A stretch of DNA of 26,876 nucleotides from CALFUK01 sp964450495 (GTDB lineage: Bacteria > Bacteroidota > Bacteroidia > Chitinophagales > Saprospiraceae). This document shows, piece by piece, positions 15,940 to 26,400 of the stretch. The notes under the pieces are model-generated. The model was not told the DNA's origin. It ran no database searches and worked only from the letters and a program-made list of their open reading frames with translations. Each line of letters opens with the position of its first letter. Positions within the stretch are counted from its first letter, which is position 1. Both the position numbers and the translations under genes were made by a program. The stretch is from assembly GCA_964450495.1 (NCBI GenBank), contig CAYVFU010000069.1, positions 1 through 26,876 of the forward strand, written 5' to 3'.

Positions 15940-17067
15940 ATGATTCAATTTAAATCAATCAGAATTTCAATATTAACAAGTATACTTCTTTTATTAGTTG
16001 AGAACAGTCAATGTCAGAATATTTCTGGCATACTTTATAATAAGGAAAAGGATCATCCAGTCCAAGATGCATACGTTTTTATAGATGACAGTTCGATTGG
16101 TACAATTTCTGACGAAAGCGGTTATTTCAATTTAGAACTTAAAGAATTAGATAACCTTAGCCTAATTGTCTCGCACATTTCTTACGAAAATAAAACGGTG
16201 CATATTGAACAAAACATGTCTTATCTGGATACTATTTTTCTAATAGAGAACTCTTTCGAATTAGGGGAGGTTGTGCTTAACACTGAGTCAAACAAACGGC
16301 TCAGAAAGAAAAGAATGAAACGATTTAAGAATGCATTTTTGGGTTCTGAAGAAAACAGGAAAAATGTAGAAATAATAAACCCAGAAGCAATCTTATTCTA
16401 TGAAGAAAATAAAACATTATACGCTATTGCAGAAGAGCCAATTATTATACAAAATGACCATTTAGGCTATACCATGAATTTCTTTCTAAAAGAATTCCAG
16501 CTCCATAAAAATGAGGACGTTTTTTATAAAGGCAATACTAGCTTTAAAGAAATAGAAGGAAATAAAAAGAAGTTGGCAAAGATAAAGCGAAACAGGCGCA
16601 AAGTCTATGCAGAAACACACAGAAGTTTTTTCTATAATTTAATTAATGGAAATATTGATAAAGAAACATATTTAATAGGCTCTTCACAGAAAAATTATAT
16701 TGGTGACTTTGTACAATTTATTCCAATTGAATTAGACTCTCTAAACATCGTACAAAATATGGATGGCAAATATGAGCTAACCATAGAAAATCATTTTACT
16801 GTCAAACCAGCAAATACGTCAGAAAATAAAGATGCAGCCGATTCAAGAAAAGGAGGAGGAAGATTATACTCTGGAAGTATCAAAGAAGTCAAAAATAATA
16901 AAGAAGATAAATCAATATCATACTTAGCGTCAAAATCTAATAAAATAATTTTAGATAAAAATGGAAGAATTCTCAATTCTAGTGAAGTAGAAGAACATGG
17001 CTATTGGGCAACCAAACGAATAGCCTATATGCTTCCACTAGATTACTCTATTATAAAAACAAAATGA
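15940..17067 (+). CDS. CarboxypepD_reg-like domain protein, partner of the MG2-plug protein
   Basis: A 375-residue exported protein from the ATG at 15940. A signal peptide covers about 1-25 (MIQFKSIRISILTSILLLLV, then ENSQC). Next is a carboxypeptidase-regulatory-like beta domain at about 27-110 (ISGILYNKEKDHPVQDAYVF, GTISDESGYFNLEL, LSLIVSHISYE), the domain that heads SusC-type transporters. The rest is a lysine-rich region I cannot assign (NKRLRKKRMKRFKNAFLGSE; YTMNFFLKEFQLHKNED; GYWATKRIAYMLPLDYS). There is no plug, no barrel and no peptidase motif. The start lies 8 bases after the stop of the MG2-plug gene, so the two are very probably co-transcribed and may work together at the outer membrane. 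The stop is 2 bases from that of the opposing mevalonate kinase gene, leaving no room for a terminator between them. Confidence 0.78.
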   Translation: MIQFKSIRISILTSILLLLVENSQCQNISGILYNKEKDHPVQDAYVFIDDSSIGTISDESGYFNLELKELDNLSLIVSHISYENKTVHIEQNMSYLDTIFLIENSFELGEVVLNTESNKRLRKKRMKRFKNAFLGSEENRKNVEIINPEAILFYEENKTLYAIAEEPIIIQNDHLGYTMNFFLKEFQLHKNEDVFYKGNTSFKEIEGNKKKLAKIKRNRRKVYAETHRSFFYNLINGNIDKETYLIGSSQKNYIGDFVQFIPIELDSLNIVQNMDGKYELTIENHFTVKPANTSENKDAADSRKGGGRLYSGSIKEVKNNKEDKSISYLASKSNKIILDKNGRILNSSEVEEHGYWATKRIAYMLPLDYSIIKTK

Positions 17068-17069
17068 TC

Positions 17070-17927
17070 TCAGTAATTTACAGGTAAAATGGAATCTCTT
17101 TTATGCAAAGGCTCTTTTGAAAAACACAAAAAATATCCCCCACCTCCTGCTCCACACAATTTACAATAATAACTATCACTAGAAATCCCCTTTTCCCAAA
17201 AAGATAAAATACTAGAAGGAATAAATGAATCAAACTCATTCAATTGGGCAATTGATAATTCTTTTACCACATTCATAAATGCCAAATCCTTAGAGACAAA
17301 AGCCTCCAAAGCGGCGTCGCTTTTATCAATAAGTAGTTGGTAGTCTATACTTCCATCATCTACTTTATCTAAATATAATTTTATAAATTTTTTAGCTGTT
17401 CTAGGTACAGCTGAATTTATTAACGATATGTAAAAAGGGCATTCATCTATATTAAGCTCAACTACATTGGAAACACTACCTGACGTATGAATTGATTGAT
17501 CTGCAAAAGAAACAAGAGCATCTGTACCAGAACTTTTACCATGAAATATTGACTCAATTCTAGCAAGGTCATTTTGTATTTCATCTAGTGTAGATTTTAT
17601 ATCTCGAGAAAAACATTTATACAATGCGGCAGTTAATGCGCCAGAACTTCCCAACCCCGCCTTTTGAGGAATAGCAGAATCAAATACCAAGTACTTATTG
17701 ACTTCTTCATCAAAAAAATCAATATTAATGATATCCTTAGGCAGAAGAGGCAGGAGCTCTCTCAACGCCAGGTTAACCTCACTCCCATATGTCCAATTAG
17801 CTGTGTATTTATTGAAAGGTATGGATAATGCTTTTGACCCAGTCAATATGGTTTGCTCTCCAAAGAGCAGAATTTTTGATGGAAAATAAAATGTTTCAAT
17901 ATTCACTCGTTCCTTTTTTGTTCCCAT
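17070..17927 (-). CDS. Mevalonate kinase-type GHMP kinase
   Basis: ATP-dependent small-molecule kinase, 285 residues from the ATG at 17927, most likely phosphorylating mevalonate in isoprenoid synthesis. Motif 1 is FPSKILLFGEQTILTGSKAL (conserved Lys and Glu). Motif 2 is the ATP loop IPQKAGLGSSGALTAAL. The HGKSSGTDAL segment carries the catalytic Asp of mevalonate kinases (D136 here), and motif 3 is KLCGAGGGGYFLCF. It overlaps the end of galE by 25 bases; a GTG at 17906 sharing GTGA with the galE stop is the alternative start (278 residues) and is equally compatible with the family. The overlap implies translational coupling to galE. Because of that neighbour a sugar kinase was considered, but the HGKSSG.D pattern and length favour mevalonate kinase over galactokinase, which has a GRTNLIGEH-type motif 1 that is absent. 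Confidence 0.85.
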   Translation of the reverse strand: MGTKKERVNIETFYFPSKILLFGEQTILTGSKALSIPFNKYTANWTYGSEVNLALRELLPLLPKDIINIDFFDEEVNKYLVFDSAIPQKAGLGSSGALTAALYKCFSRDIKSTLDEIQNDLARIESIFHGKSSGTDALVSFADQSIHTSGSVSNVVELNIDECPFYISLINSAVPRTAKKFIKLYLDKVDDGSIDYQLLIDKSDAALEAFVSKDLAFMNVVKELSIAQLNEFDSFIPSSILSFWEKGISSDSYYCKLCGAGGGGYFLCFSKEPLHKRDSILPVNY

Positions 17928-18913
17928 TTCCAGGCAGTTGACATTATATCGTTTATCCCAAATTGAGGTTCCCACCCTAACAACTTTTTCGCTTTTGTAT
18001 TATCTGCATAAATAGATACAACATCTCCTTCTCGTCGAGGACCCATTTCGTAATTGATTTTAATGCCTGCAATAGACTCAAATGCTTTAATGGCTTCCAT
18101 TACTGTCACTCCGTCCCCAATACCAAGATTAATTACTTCACTACTTCCAGGTACTGATTTTTCCAAAAATTGTAAAGCCAAGACATGTGCTTTTGCAAGA
18201 TCAACAACATGAATATAATCCCTAACACAAGTTCCATCTCTTGTATCATAATCGTTACCGTAAATAATTAAGCTAGTGCGCTTGTTTGCTGCAAACTCTG
18301 TAATTACAGGAATAAGATTTTGTGCTGTATTAATTGGTGATTCTCCTATTTCACCTGATTGATGTGCACCCGCTGGATTAAAATACCTCAAACTGATACT
18401 TGAAACATTTGTTCCTCCTAGAATATCAGAAAGAAGTCTTTCGCCTACCTGCTTTGTGTAAGCATAAGGTGATTGTGCCTCATCCATTGAAGTTGATTCC
18501 GTTACAGGCAACTCAGAGACATTTCCATAAACAGAACAAGAAGAAGAAAAAATAAATTGCTTTACTTGATGTTCAAGACAAAGATCCAACAAGTTAAGCA
18601 TGCCTGTAATGTTATTTCTATAGTATTTAGATGGTTGTTCTACAGATTCTCCTACCGCTTTCAACGCAGCAAAATGTATAACACCAGTAATTGAATTGTT
18701 CTCAAAGATCGTTTGCAATTCATGCTTATGGCATAAATCAATGGAATAGTAATTAAAGTCTTTTTTGCAAACTCTGTTTATTTGCAAATAAGATTCAGCA
18801 GTAGAGTTGATAAAGTTATCCACAGAAATGACGTCATACCCATTTTCTAGGAGTTCAATTATCGTATGACTTCCTATGTATCCTGCACCTCCTGTTACTA
18901 GAACCGTTGCCAT
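17903..18913 (-). CDS. galE: UDP-glucose 4-epimerase
   Basis: Cytoplasmic SDR-family epimerase interconverting UDP-glucose and UDP-galactose, 336 residues. It has the NAD-binding GGAGYIG (8-14), the Asp in VDNF that binds the adenosine ribose, HFAALKAVGES, SSSCSVYGN with the catalytic Ser, the YxxxK pair Y150/K154 in SPYAYTKQ, LRYFNPAGAH, GTCVRDYIHVVDLA and the C-terminal RREGDVVSIYADNTKAKKLL. These are specific for GalE rather than other extended SDRs. It supplies UDP-galactose for surface polysaccharide or glycan. The 3' end overlaps the mevalonate kinase gene. The start (ATG 18913) is divergent from cysQ, with only a 29-base gap to the chosen cysQ start. Confidence 0.97.
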   Translation of the reverse strand: MATVLVTGGAGYIGSHTIIELLENGYDVISVDNFINSTAESYLQINRVCKKDFNYYSIDLCHKHELQTIFENNSITGVIHFAALKAVGESVEQPSKYYRNNITGMLNLLDLCLEHQVKQFIFSSSCSVYGNVSELPVTESTSMDEAQSPYAYTKQVGERLLSDILGGTNVSSISLRYFNPAGAHQSGEIGESPINTAQNLIPVITEFAANKRTSLIIYGNDYDTRDGTCVRDYIHVVDLAKAHVLALQFLEKSVPGSSEVINLGIGDGVTVMEAIKAFESIAGIKINYEMGPRREGDVVSIYADNTKAKKLLGWEPQFGINDIMSTAWKWEQKRNE

Positions 18914-18917
18914 TATG

Positions 18918-18925
18918 TATATTTG
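18918..18925 (+). promoter_or_regulatory. -7 promoter box for cysQ
   Basis: TATATTTG matches TAnnTTTG exactly, 17 bases before the ATG at 18943 and 29 before that at 18955. The upstream half of this promoter would lie inside the beginning of galE. No exact -33 TTG is seen. Confidence 0.5.
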
Positions 18926-18942
18926 CTAGCCTAAATCTACAT

Positions 18943-19722
18943 ATGTTTAATTTAATGAAAGAATTAAGGTCAATCGCTCGTGAAGCTGGTGCTGCAATCA
19001 TGGAAATTTACAATTCTGCTTCAGATATCGAAATAGAATTAAAAGGCGACGACAGCCCGCTTACAAAAGCTGATAAAGCAGCGAATGACATCATTTGTGC
19101 AGGCCTTAAAACCCTTGAAGTTAAACATCCTATTATTTCTGAAGAAAACAAACTATTATCTTACGAAGAACGCAAACACTTTACACATTGCTGGATGGTC
19201 GATCCATTAGACGGAACCAAAGAATTTATCAAAAAAAATGGTGAATTCACGGTAAACATCGCATTGATAGAACAAAATGAGGTTGTATTAGGTGTTGTTT
19301 ATGCTCCTGCACTTGATGAAATGTACTGGGCTGAAAAAGACAAAGGAGCGTATTCATTTATAAATGGCATTGAGACTCAGTTGACTGCCTCTCAATTTAC
19401 AATGCAAGACGAGGGACTTAGAGTCGTGTGCTCCAGATCTCATTTGAATGAAGAAACCCAAGCATTTGTTGATGCGCTTACAAATCCAGAATTGGTTGCC
19501 AAAGGCAGTTCATTGAAGTTTTTGATCCTTGCGAATAAAGGTGCAGATGTTTATCCTCGAATTGCACCCACAATGGAATGGGATACAGCTGCAGCCCAAA
19601 TCATTTTAGAAGAAGCCGGAGGCGAAGTTGTGCAATACAAATCCAATGAAAAAGTTAAATACAACAAAGAGGACTTGCTCAATCCATTTTTTGTGGCTAG
19701 AGGGACCCTAATTGATGCTTAA
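18943..19722 (+). CDS. cysQ: 3'(2'),5'-bisphosphate nucleotidase
   Basis: Inositol-monophosphatase-superfamily enzyme that hydrolyses PAP or PAPS-type bisphosphate nucleotides, linked to sulfate assimilation and sulfonation; 259 residues from ATG 18943. The Mg/Li-site motifs are complete: SPLTKADKAAN, ISEEN (metal-binding Glu), VDPLDGTKEFI and EWDTAAAQIILEEAGG. The second ATG at 18955 (MKELRSIAREAG) is an equally good start; a longer frame from TTG 18907 would overlap galE and is unlikely. DPLDGTKEF and the short loop pattern favour CysQ over inositol monophosphatase (DPIDGTxNF). The thioredoxin-like lipoprotein gene follows 38 bases downstream on the same strand. Confidence 0.93.
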   Translation: MFNLMKELRSIAREAGAAIMEIYNSASDIEIELKGDDSPLTKADKAANDIICAGLKTLEVKHPIISEENKLLSYEERKHFTHCWMVDPLDGTKEFIKKNGEFTVNIALIEQNEVVLGVVYAPALDEMYWAEKDKGAYSFINGIETQLTASQFTMQDEGLRVVCSRSHLNEETQAFVDALTNPELVAKGSSLKFLILANKGADVYPRIAPTMEWDTAAAQIILEEAGGEVVQYKSNEKVKYNKEDLLNPFFVARGTLIDA

Positions 19723-19760
19723 ATTGGTATCATAATTGTTATATTATAATAAATTACAAT

Positions 19761-20234
19761 ATGAGTATTCGTCGCTGTTTTTTATTCTCAATGTTCGTGT
19801 TCCTTTTGGCATCCTGCTCTTCCAATAAAGAAGTAGTCCGCACGCCAGTACAGCCTCAATATGAATATGCAGTACACTTTATAAAAAATTCAACGTTAAC
19901 CAATGTTACAGAACAGGCAGAAAAAGAAGGTAAATTAGTATTTCTAGACCTGTACACTGATTGGTGCTTACCTTGCCAATTGATGGCAGAGGAAGTGTAT
20001 TCTGATGAAAACATTGGCGACTTTATTAATGATAACTTTATCAGTTACAAAGTCAATGCAGAAAAGGGAAATGGACCTGATTTAAAATTCCTATATCAAA
20101 TCGAAAACTTCCCAGGGTTGCTATTCTTAGACTCAAGAGGAAGAGTACTAGCCCAAAAGCAAGGAGCTGCTTTCCACACTGAATTAAAAGAACTTGCAAA
20201 TCAGGCTATCCAAATACATAAAGAAAACAGTTAA
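19761..20234 (+). CDS. Thioredoxin-fold lipoprotein
   Basis: A 157-residue membrane-anchored thiol-disulfide protein. The signal peptide ends in the lipobox LLASC with C19 as the lipidated residue, followed by SSN. After a linker (20-45) there is a thioredoxin fold with active site WCLPC (C69, C72) in FLDLYTDWCLPCQLMAEEVY and the cis-proline at P118 (NFPGLLFLDSRGR). The YSDENIGDFINDNFISYKVN segment and length fit the thioredoxin_7/DsbD C-terminal-like group, which hold thiols reduced or reduce periplasmic disulfides. The substrate is unknown. The next gene downstream encodes a very cysteine-rich secreted protein; a functional link is possible but rests only on position. Confidence 0.92.
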   Translation: MSIRRCFLFSMFVFLLASCSSNKEVVRTPVQPQYEYAVHFIKNSTLTNVTEQAEKEGKLVFLDLYTDWCLPCQLMAEEVYSDENIGDFINDNFISYKVNAEKGNGPDLKFLYQIENFPGLLFLDSRGRVLAQKQGAAFHTELKELANQAIQIHKENS

Positions 20235-20354
20235 TATCAACATACTACTATTAAATAAATGTATCTAAATGTTTAATAAAATTAGACAACTCCTTAAAAA
20301 ACAGTACTTTAGATAAAATTTGCTAAGACAATTAACACACTGCACTAATTCTTT

Positions 20355-20375
20355 TTAGACATCGGTCTAATTTTT
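20355..20375 (+). terminator. Weak terminator-like hairpin before the giant surface gene
   Basis: TTAGAC (20355-20360), loop ATCG, GTCTAA (20365-20370), then TTTTT. The stem is only 6 bp and AT-rich, about 120 bases after the thioredoxin-like gene. It would separate that gene from the large gene at 20451. The rest of the 216-base gap shows no exact TAnnTTTG box. Confidence 0.45.
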
Positions 20376-20450
20376 GAACTATAACATAAATAATCATTCA
20401 CATAATTTTCTTTTGTGATTGCTATTGGTATTAATACAAACTTGTTTGCT

Positions 20451-23400
20451 ATGTGGAGTGTCACTCGTTATTGTCAACAATCTTCCATTTTTTTGATAAT
20501 AGTGTTTTCGCTATTTAGTGCGAATTCATCTGTTGCACAAATCTCGTGTAACGATTCTGGGGTACCTGCATTTAACCCGACTAATGCTCCAAACCAAGTC
20601 GGAAATCTCATTACCAATGTGGACCAAAATATGAATTTCCTTGGTACATCTATGAATTTTGATCAGGGTGGTGCCGGCGAGTTAATCGCTATGGATGGTT
20701 CCGAATTTTGCGATGATAATGGACTTGCAACTGGATTGGGAGAGGGTCCGGATCTGAATATTGAGATCCTTGTACCTCCAGAGAAAAGACAATCATGCTC
20801 TTCAGCTACGCTGACGATTACGCTCAGAGGGGATTTTAATAATTCTGCTGAAGTTGCATACATCGTGAATGAATGCGGAGTCATTATTGCCCAATCCCAA
20901 AATACAGGGTTACCAGAAAATGATAAATGTGACATCATTTTTCCCTTAGAAATAGTCATTCCTGCAGCTGACATTTCGGAAGCTGCTGCTGATGGTGTCA
21001 TTAATTTTCAGATAAGAACAAACGGAACAACAACGAATACTTGTTGCCAAGGTTCTCAAGTTGATCAGACCTGTGGTGGTTTTAGAGCAGTGGATTGTAA
21101 TGGTGATGGACTTGACGATGGTAATTGTTTAGCGTTTTCTTCATTTGTATGGCCTATACAGAATACTGCTGATGCAGGAACTCTAAATTCAACTGATAAT
21201 ATTATTTGCGATGGAGAATCCATAGATATTGATGTGTTACAAGATTTGATGTTCGACGATCCTATTGGTTCTGGTTCAGATGCGGATAACGATCCTACAA
21301 CAGGTTCATATCACCTTGATTTCTACTTCAACGGAGGACCTAATCCTGCTAATCCATATCCTACAGATGGAGGAACTGCAGGCGATGTGATTAATGTGTA
21401 TACTGCACAGACTGGTTCAAATCCTCAAGTAGAAATAATCAATACAGGTGGAGTTGGTATTCAAGATCATACCAATACGAATGCACCTCTTGCTAGCGGT
21501 GGCGCTTCTTTACCTAGTAATACATTGATCGAAGTAGTCGGTTCAGTTTGGGGAGACAATAATGTAGAACCAGTTGGAATTGGTGCTTGCTTTGGTGAGA
21601 TCGTCAATTGTGGAGAAAATACAAACTACATCTCATTCGTATTACTTGATCCTATAGAAGCAGTAGCAGAATGCCAAGGATGTGCAGATGGACCTGGTGA
21701 CGACACAAACATTGGTGTTGTAGAAATTTCTGGTTTTTCAGGTGGCTTACCTGGCTATGACAATTCTTTATACACCTTAAGTGCCGTTGGTGGAACATTG
21801 TCTACAACTATGGTTGATGAGAACGGGACAGCAATTTTAACGCTTGCCCCAGGTCAAAATACTTATTCTGTAACCATTATGGATGATGAAGGATGTATAA
21901 TTACTCTTTCTGGAACATGCGGAATTGAAGAAACACCACAAATTTTAGCGCCAAGTTTTGTTTGCCTTGATGCAGACCCATTTACAATTACTTTAGAACC
22001 TGCAGGAGGGCTTTTAACAGGACCTGGCATTACAGGAACTACATTTGATCCTTTTGCTGCAGGCATCGGTATTCATGAAATATCTTATTTCATCAGAGAG
22101 GATGGATGTCAAGTTGTAGAGACTCAGATCATCAATGTGGACATGTGTACAGATTGTATCGCACCTTCAGTAGACATTGGAGCAAATCCACTTTGTTACA
22201 CAGATGGATCATCAACCATTCAGTTTTTTAATGCAGATGGAACAATAGTAAATTTAACCGCCCAATTCATAGATGGTGATCTCTCTGACGGAGAAGTTAC
22301 CATCATCAAAGTACCCTCAGCAAATGTTACTGGAAATAATCATGACACCTTTGATGCCGCAAGTGCTTTTGGTTTTGTTGGTGCTAATTCTGTATTTCAG
22401 TTGGTCGGTGCTACTGATAATATTAGAGTCGTCCCAGAACGTCTGATTGGTGATAGTTTTGAATATGCCGGCATGTACGAGGTATGCATAATACTTCCAT
22501 CAGAAGTAAATGATGGTTGTGAAGACTTTGTGTCCTGTGAAAGAATTACCATTTACCCTTCTTTAGATCCGTGTTTTGAACTACCGAGTGTCTTATGTGA
22601 AACTGGAGCAAATATTAGGATCGATGTAGGAGGAGGTACTCCGGATTTTGATGATTTGGGCGCTGACCTACTCGGTAGAACTTTGGGTGAGATGAGTGTA
22701 TGGACATTGATAACACCCGATGGAACAGTTTTGGAAGAAGGTGATCCTGGCGTAGTTGGGGTAGGTGCAGATGGAGATGTCGTTATACAACGAAATATTT
22801 TAGGTGCAACATATGGTCCTGGACTATATACATTAAATCACGAAATGGGTATTGATATATGTGCAACCTTTTGCAGCCAAACTTTTGAGATTGTTGAAGA
22901 TCAAGCAGCAGTTCTCATTGATGAATTAATCGAATGTGTTCCAGGTGCAACAGGTGTGATTGATTTAGAAAGTTTATTCGACTTAACCGCTACCACATCA
23001 AATGCGTTTGGTGGAACATGGACTTTATTCACAGGTCCAGCATCTGCTAATATTAGTGGAAATTCTTTGGCTTATACAGAAGCTGGATGTTATAGAATGA
23101 GATATGAGTTCCCAGACTTACCAGAAACTGCAGATGAATGTAATGGCACGTTTACAGATGTATTCATAAGAGTTTCAGAACAACCACAGCCAAGTTTTGA
23201 TATTCAGGATCAGGTATGCTTCTCAGATGGAGATGCTAATCTTTTACTAGATGCTATTGTAAACAGTCCTGAATATACTGATGGTGTGACAAGAGTGTTT
23301 AGTGTAATCAGCGGACCAGCAACCCTGATAAATGCAAATACAGGACGATTTCAGATTACTGGAGTAGGCACTGTTGTCGTACAACTAATGGAAACAATCG

Positions 23401-26400
23401 CCTATGGAGTTTGTGGAGATATCCCTGCAGGACAATGCTCCGAAGTTTTCCAAGTACAAATTGAAGTTGAAGATGGTACAGCCCTAGATGCAGAATTCGA
23501 CGCAGAAGATTTCATATGCCCTGGTGATGTTATAGACTTAGATCCAGATATGAATGGAGGTGTATTTACGGGAGTGGGTGTTACAGATAATGGACTAGGT
23601 ACTGGAGGAACATTTACAGCAACTGACCCAGGAGTTTATGCCGTAACGTATACCATCAACAGCCCAAATGGATGTACAAACGCGTATACAAGAAATATAG
23701 AAGTACTAGGTGCTATTGATGCTCCAACTATTAATGTAGGTGCAAGTCCAATCTGTTATACGGATGGGACAAGTTTGATTCAGTTTTTCAACGCGGATGG
23801 TACACCAGTCAATCTTACCAATGCTTTTGTAGATGGAGATTTTACAGATGAAGAAATAACAATAACAAAAGTACTTTCAAGCTTAGTAAATGGAAATAAC
23901 CATGAAGCATTTGATGCATCAGCTGACTTTGGTTTTGTGGGAGGAACTACTGCGGTTTTTCAATTGATTGCGTCTCAAGACTTGATCAGGGTAATTCCTG
24001 AAAATTTAATTGGAGAATCTTTTGAATATGCTGGCATTTATGAAATTTGCTTATCAATTCCTGAGGAAGAAAATGAAGGATGTGAAGATGTGACGGCATG
24101 TAATTTAATTACAATTTTTCCTTCAATGGATCCTTGTTTCGAATTGGATGGTATAGTCTGTGAATCAACTGCTGACTTTAGAATTGATGTAGCAGCTCAG
24201 AACCCAACATTCGACGATCTCGCACCTGACCTTCTAGGTAAGTCAAGAGATGAAATGAGTGTTTGGCAATTGATTGCTCCTGATGGCACATTAATTGAAG
24301 AAGATGAGCCAGGCTTAAATGCAATATTTGAAGGTGATGTTATCCTTCAATTTGACGATCTCTTCGCAGCCCATGGACCAGGTCTGTATACCCTTAATCA
24401 CGAAATGGGAATTGACATCTGCGCCACTTTCTGTAGCCGTACTTTTGAGATAATCGAAGAACAGGTCTTAGTATTAGAAGATGTAAAAATAGACTGTGAG
24501 GTAAACCCTACAGGCCTTGTAGCATTAGATGCTTTAATAGATCCAATAAATAGTTCTTCAAATATTTATGGTGGAGAATGGACATTTGTGAGTGGACCGG
24601 CTACCGCGAGTATAGCAGGATCCACATTGTCTTACCTTGAGGCAGGATGTTACGAACTCATGTATACTCCACCAACTCTTGCTGAGACTGCTGATGACTG
24701 TGAAACTGATCCAGAAACCTTATTTGTTTGTATTTCAGAACAACCACAACCTAATTTTAGTATTCAAAATGAAATCTGCTTTTCAGCTGGCGATGTCGCC
24801 TCGCACTTATATACACCTATCGTAAATAGTCCTAACTATGTAAGTGCTGTAGATCTGTCTTGGGTAGTCACAGGCCCGGCAACAATTAATGATCCTGTTA
24901 CTGGACAGATCCTCATAACTGGCACTGGTACAGTAACGCTCACTTTAACAGAGACAATAGCCTATGGGGCTTGTGGTAGCTTGCCAGCAGGTAATTGCGA
25001 AGAAATTTTCGAAGTAGAAATTACAGTTACTGATGGAACCACACAAGACGCTTCATTTACATTTGATGGAGACACATGTCCAGGCAGTACAGTAAATCTA
25101 ATTCCAACAACGAACGGTGGATTATTCACTGGGATCGGAGTCGTTGATTCAGGAGATGGGACTGGAGCAACAGTCATGATACCCGCAGATTGCAGCACAC
25201 TTTCTGTAACATATACGCTCAATGACCCAAGTGGATGCACGTCTACATTTACAGCAAATATACCGACAGATAATACGCCACCTATGATTACTGTCAATCC
25301 AACTTCAATGACAGCTGCATGTGATGCTGATGATTTGGATATTCAGTTATCTGACTGGCTGGAAATGAATGGAGGAATGACAGTAACTGATGATTGCGAT
25401 GTCACATTCTCATCAATGTTGAATAATACAATCTCTGGGTGCGGAGAAACCAATGAACAAGTATATATTTTCACAGCTACAGATGCGTGCGGTAATGAAA
25501 CTTCAGCAGTTGCATCTTTCATTCTTGAAGACCAATGTGTGCTTACTATTACAGCGCCCGATCCATTAGTGTTAGATTGTGAGACATTAATGAATGTTGA
25601 TGGTGGGGCGGAGATATCGACTATTTCAGATTTTCTAAATGGTGCAATATCAGAAGATTGTTGTGGAGAGGTAATGATAACAAATGATTTTGTTTCAACC
25701 CAATTAGACGAATGTGGTGCAGAACTGACCGTTACTTTTACGGCTACCAATGATTGTGGCATGACAGCAACTACAACGTCTACAATTTCAATATTAGACG
25801 ACTCACCACCAGCAATTGTAGCACCTGTAGATTTGAACATTCCATGTACAGATTTAGAAACTACAACAACTTCCATAAGTTCTTGGCTTGCAAGTGTTAC
25901 TGCAAATGATAACTGTGATCCAGATTTGATAGTCACAAATGACTTTGAAATGTTCAACGTCAATCTTTGTACATCAAATACAACAACAGTTACTTGGACG
26001 GCTATCGATAATTGTGGCAATATGTCTACTGTTTCGGCAGATTTAATTGTTGATGGAGATAATATGCCACCACAATTCACAACAGCACCAGTTGATATTA
26101 CTATTGAGTGTATAAATAGAGACATTACTTTAGGTAATTGGTTGGATAGTGCTCAAGCAGAAGATGATTGTGATGCAGATATAACCATTACCAACAATTA
26201 CGATCCAATTAGCATAGATTTTTGTGAAGGTGGAGGTGTAACTCTAGTAACTTGGACAGCAACAGATGCCTGTGGTAACAGCAGCACGACACAGGCAACA
26301 CTAACTGTTGTCCCAGATGCTGAACCGCCAACACTTACACTGCCTGAAAACTTGACTCTAGACTGTCAAGATATTAGTGAAACTGCAGATGCCAGTGCGT

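Noticed and set aside
20663..21001. Minus-strand open frame opposite the start of the surface protein.
   Set aside because: It is a shadow of the plus-strand gene, which has a signal peptide and coherent domains over the same bases.
25343..26125. A 260-codon minus-strand open frame, and smaller ones at 24962-25297 and 26534-26737.
   Set aside because: They are antisense to the HYR-like repeats; their openness comes from the biased codons of the real plus-strand gene, and the products are low-complexity Val/Ser/Thr sequence.
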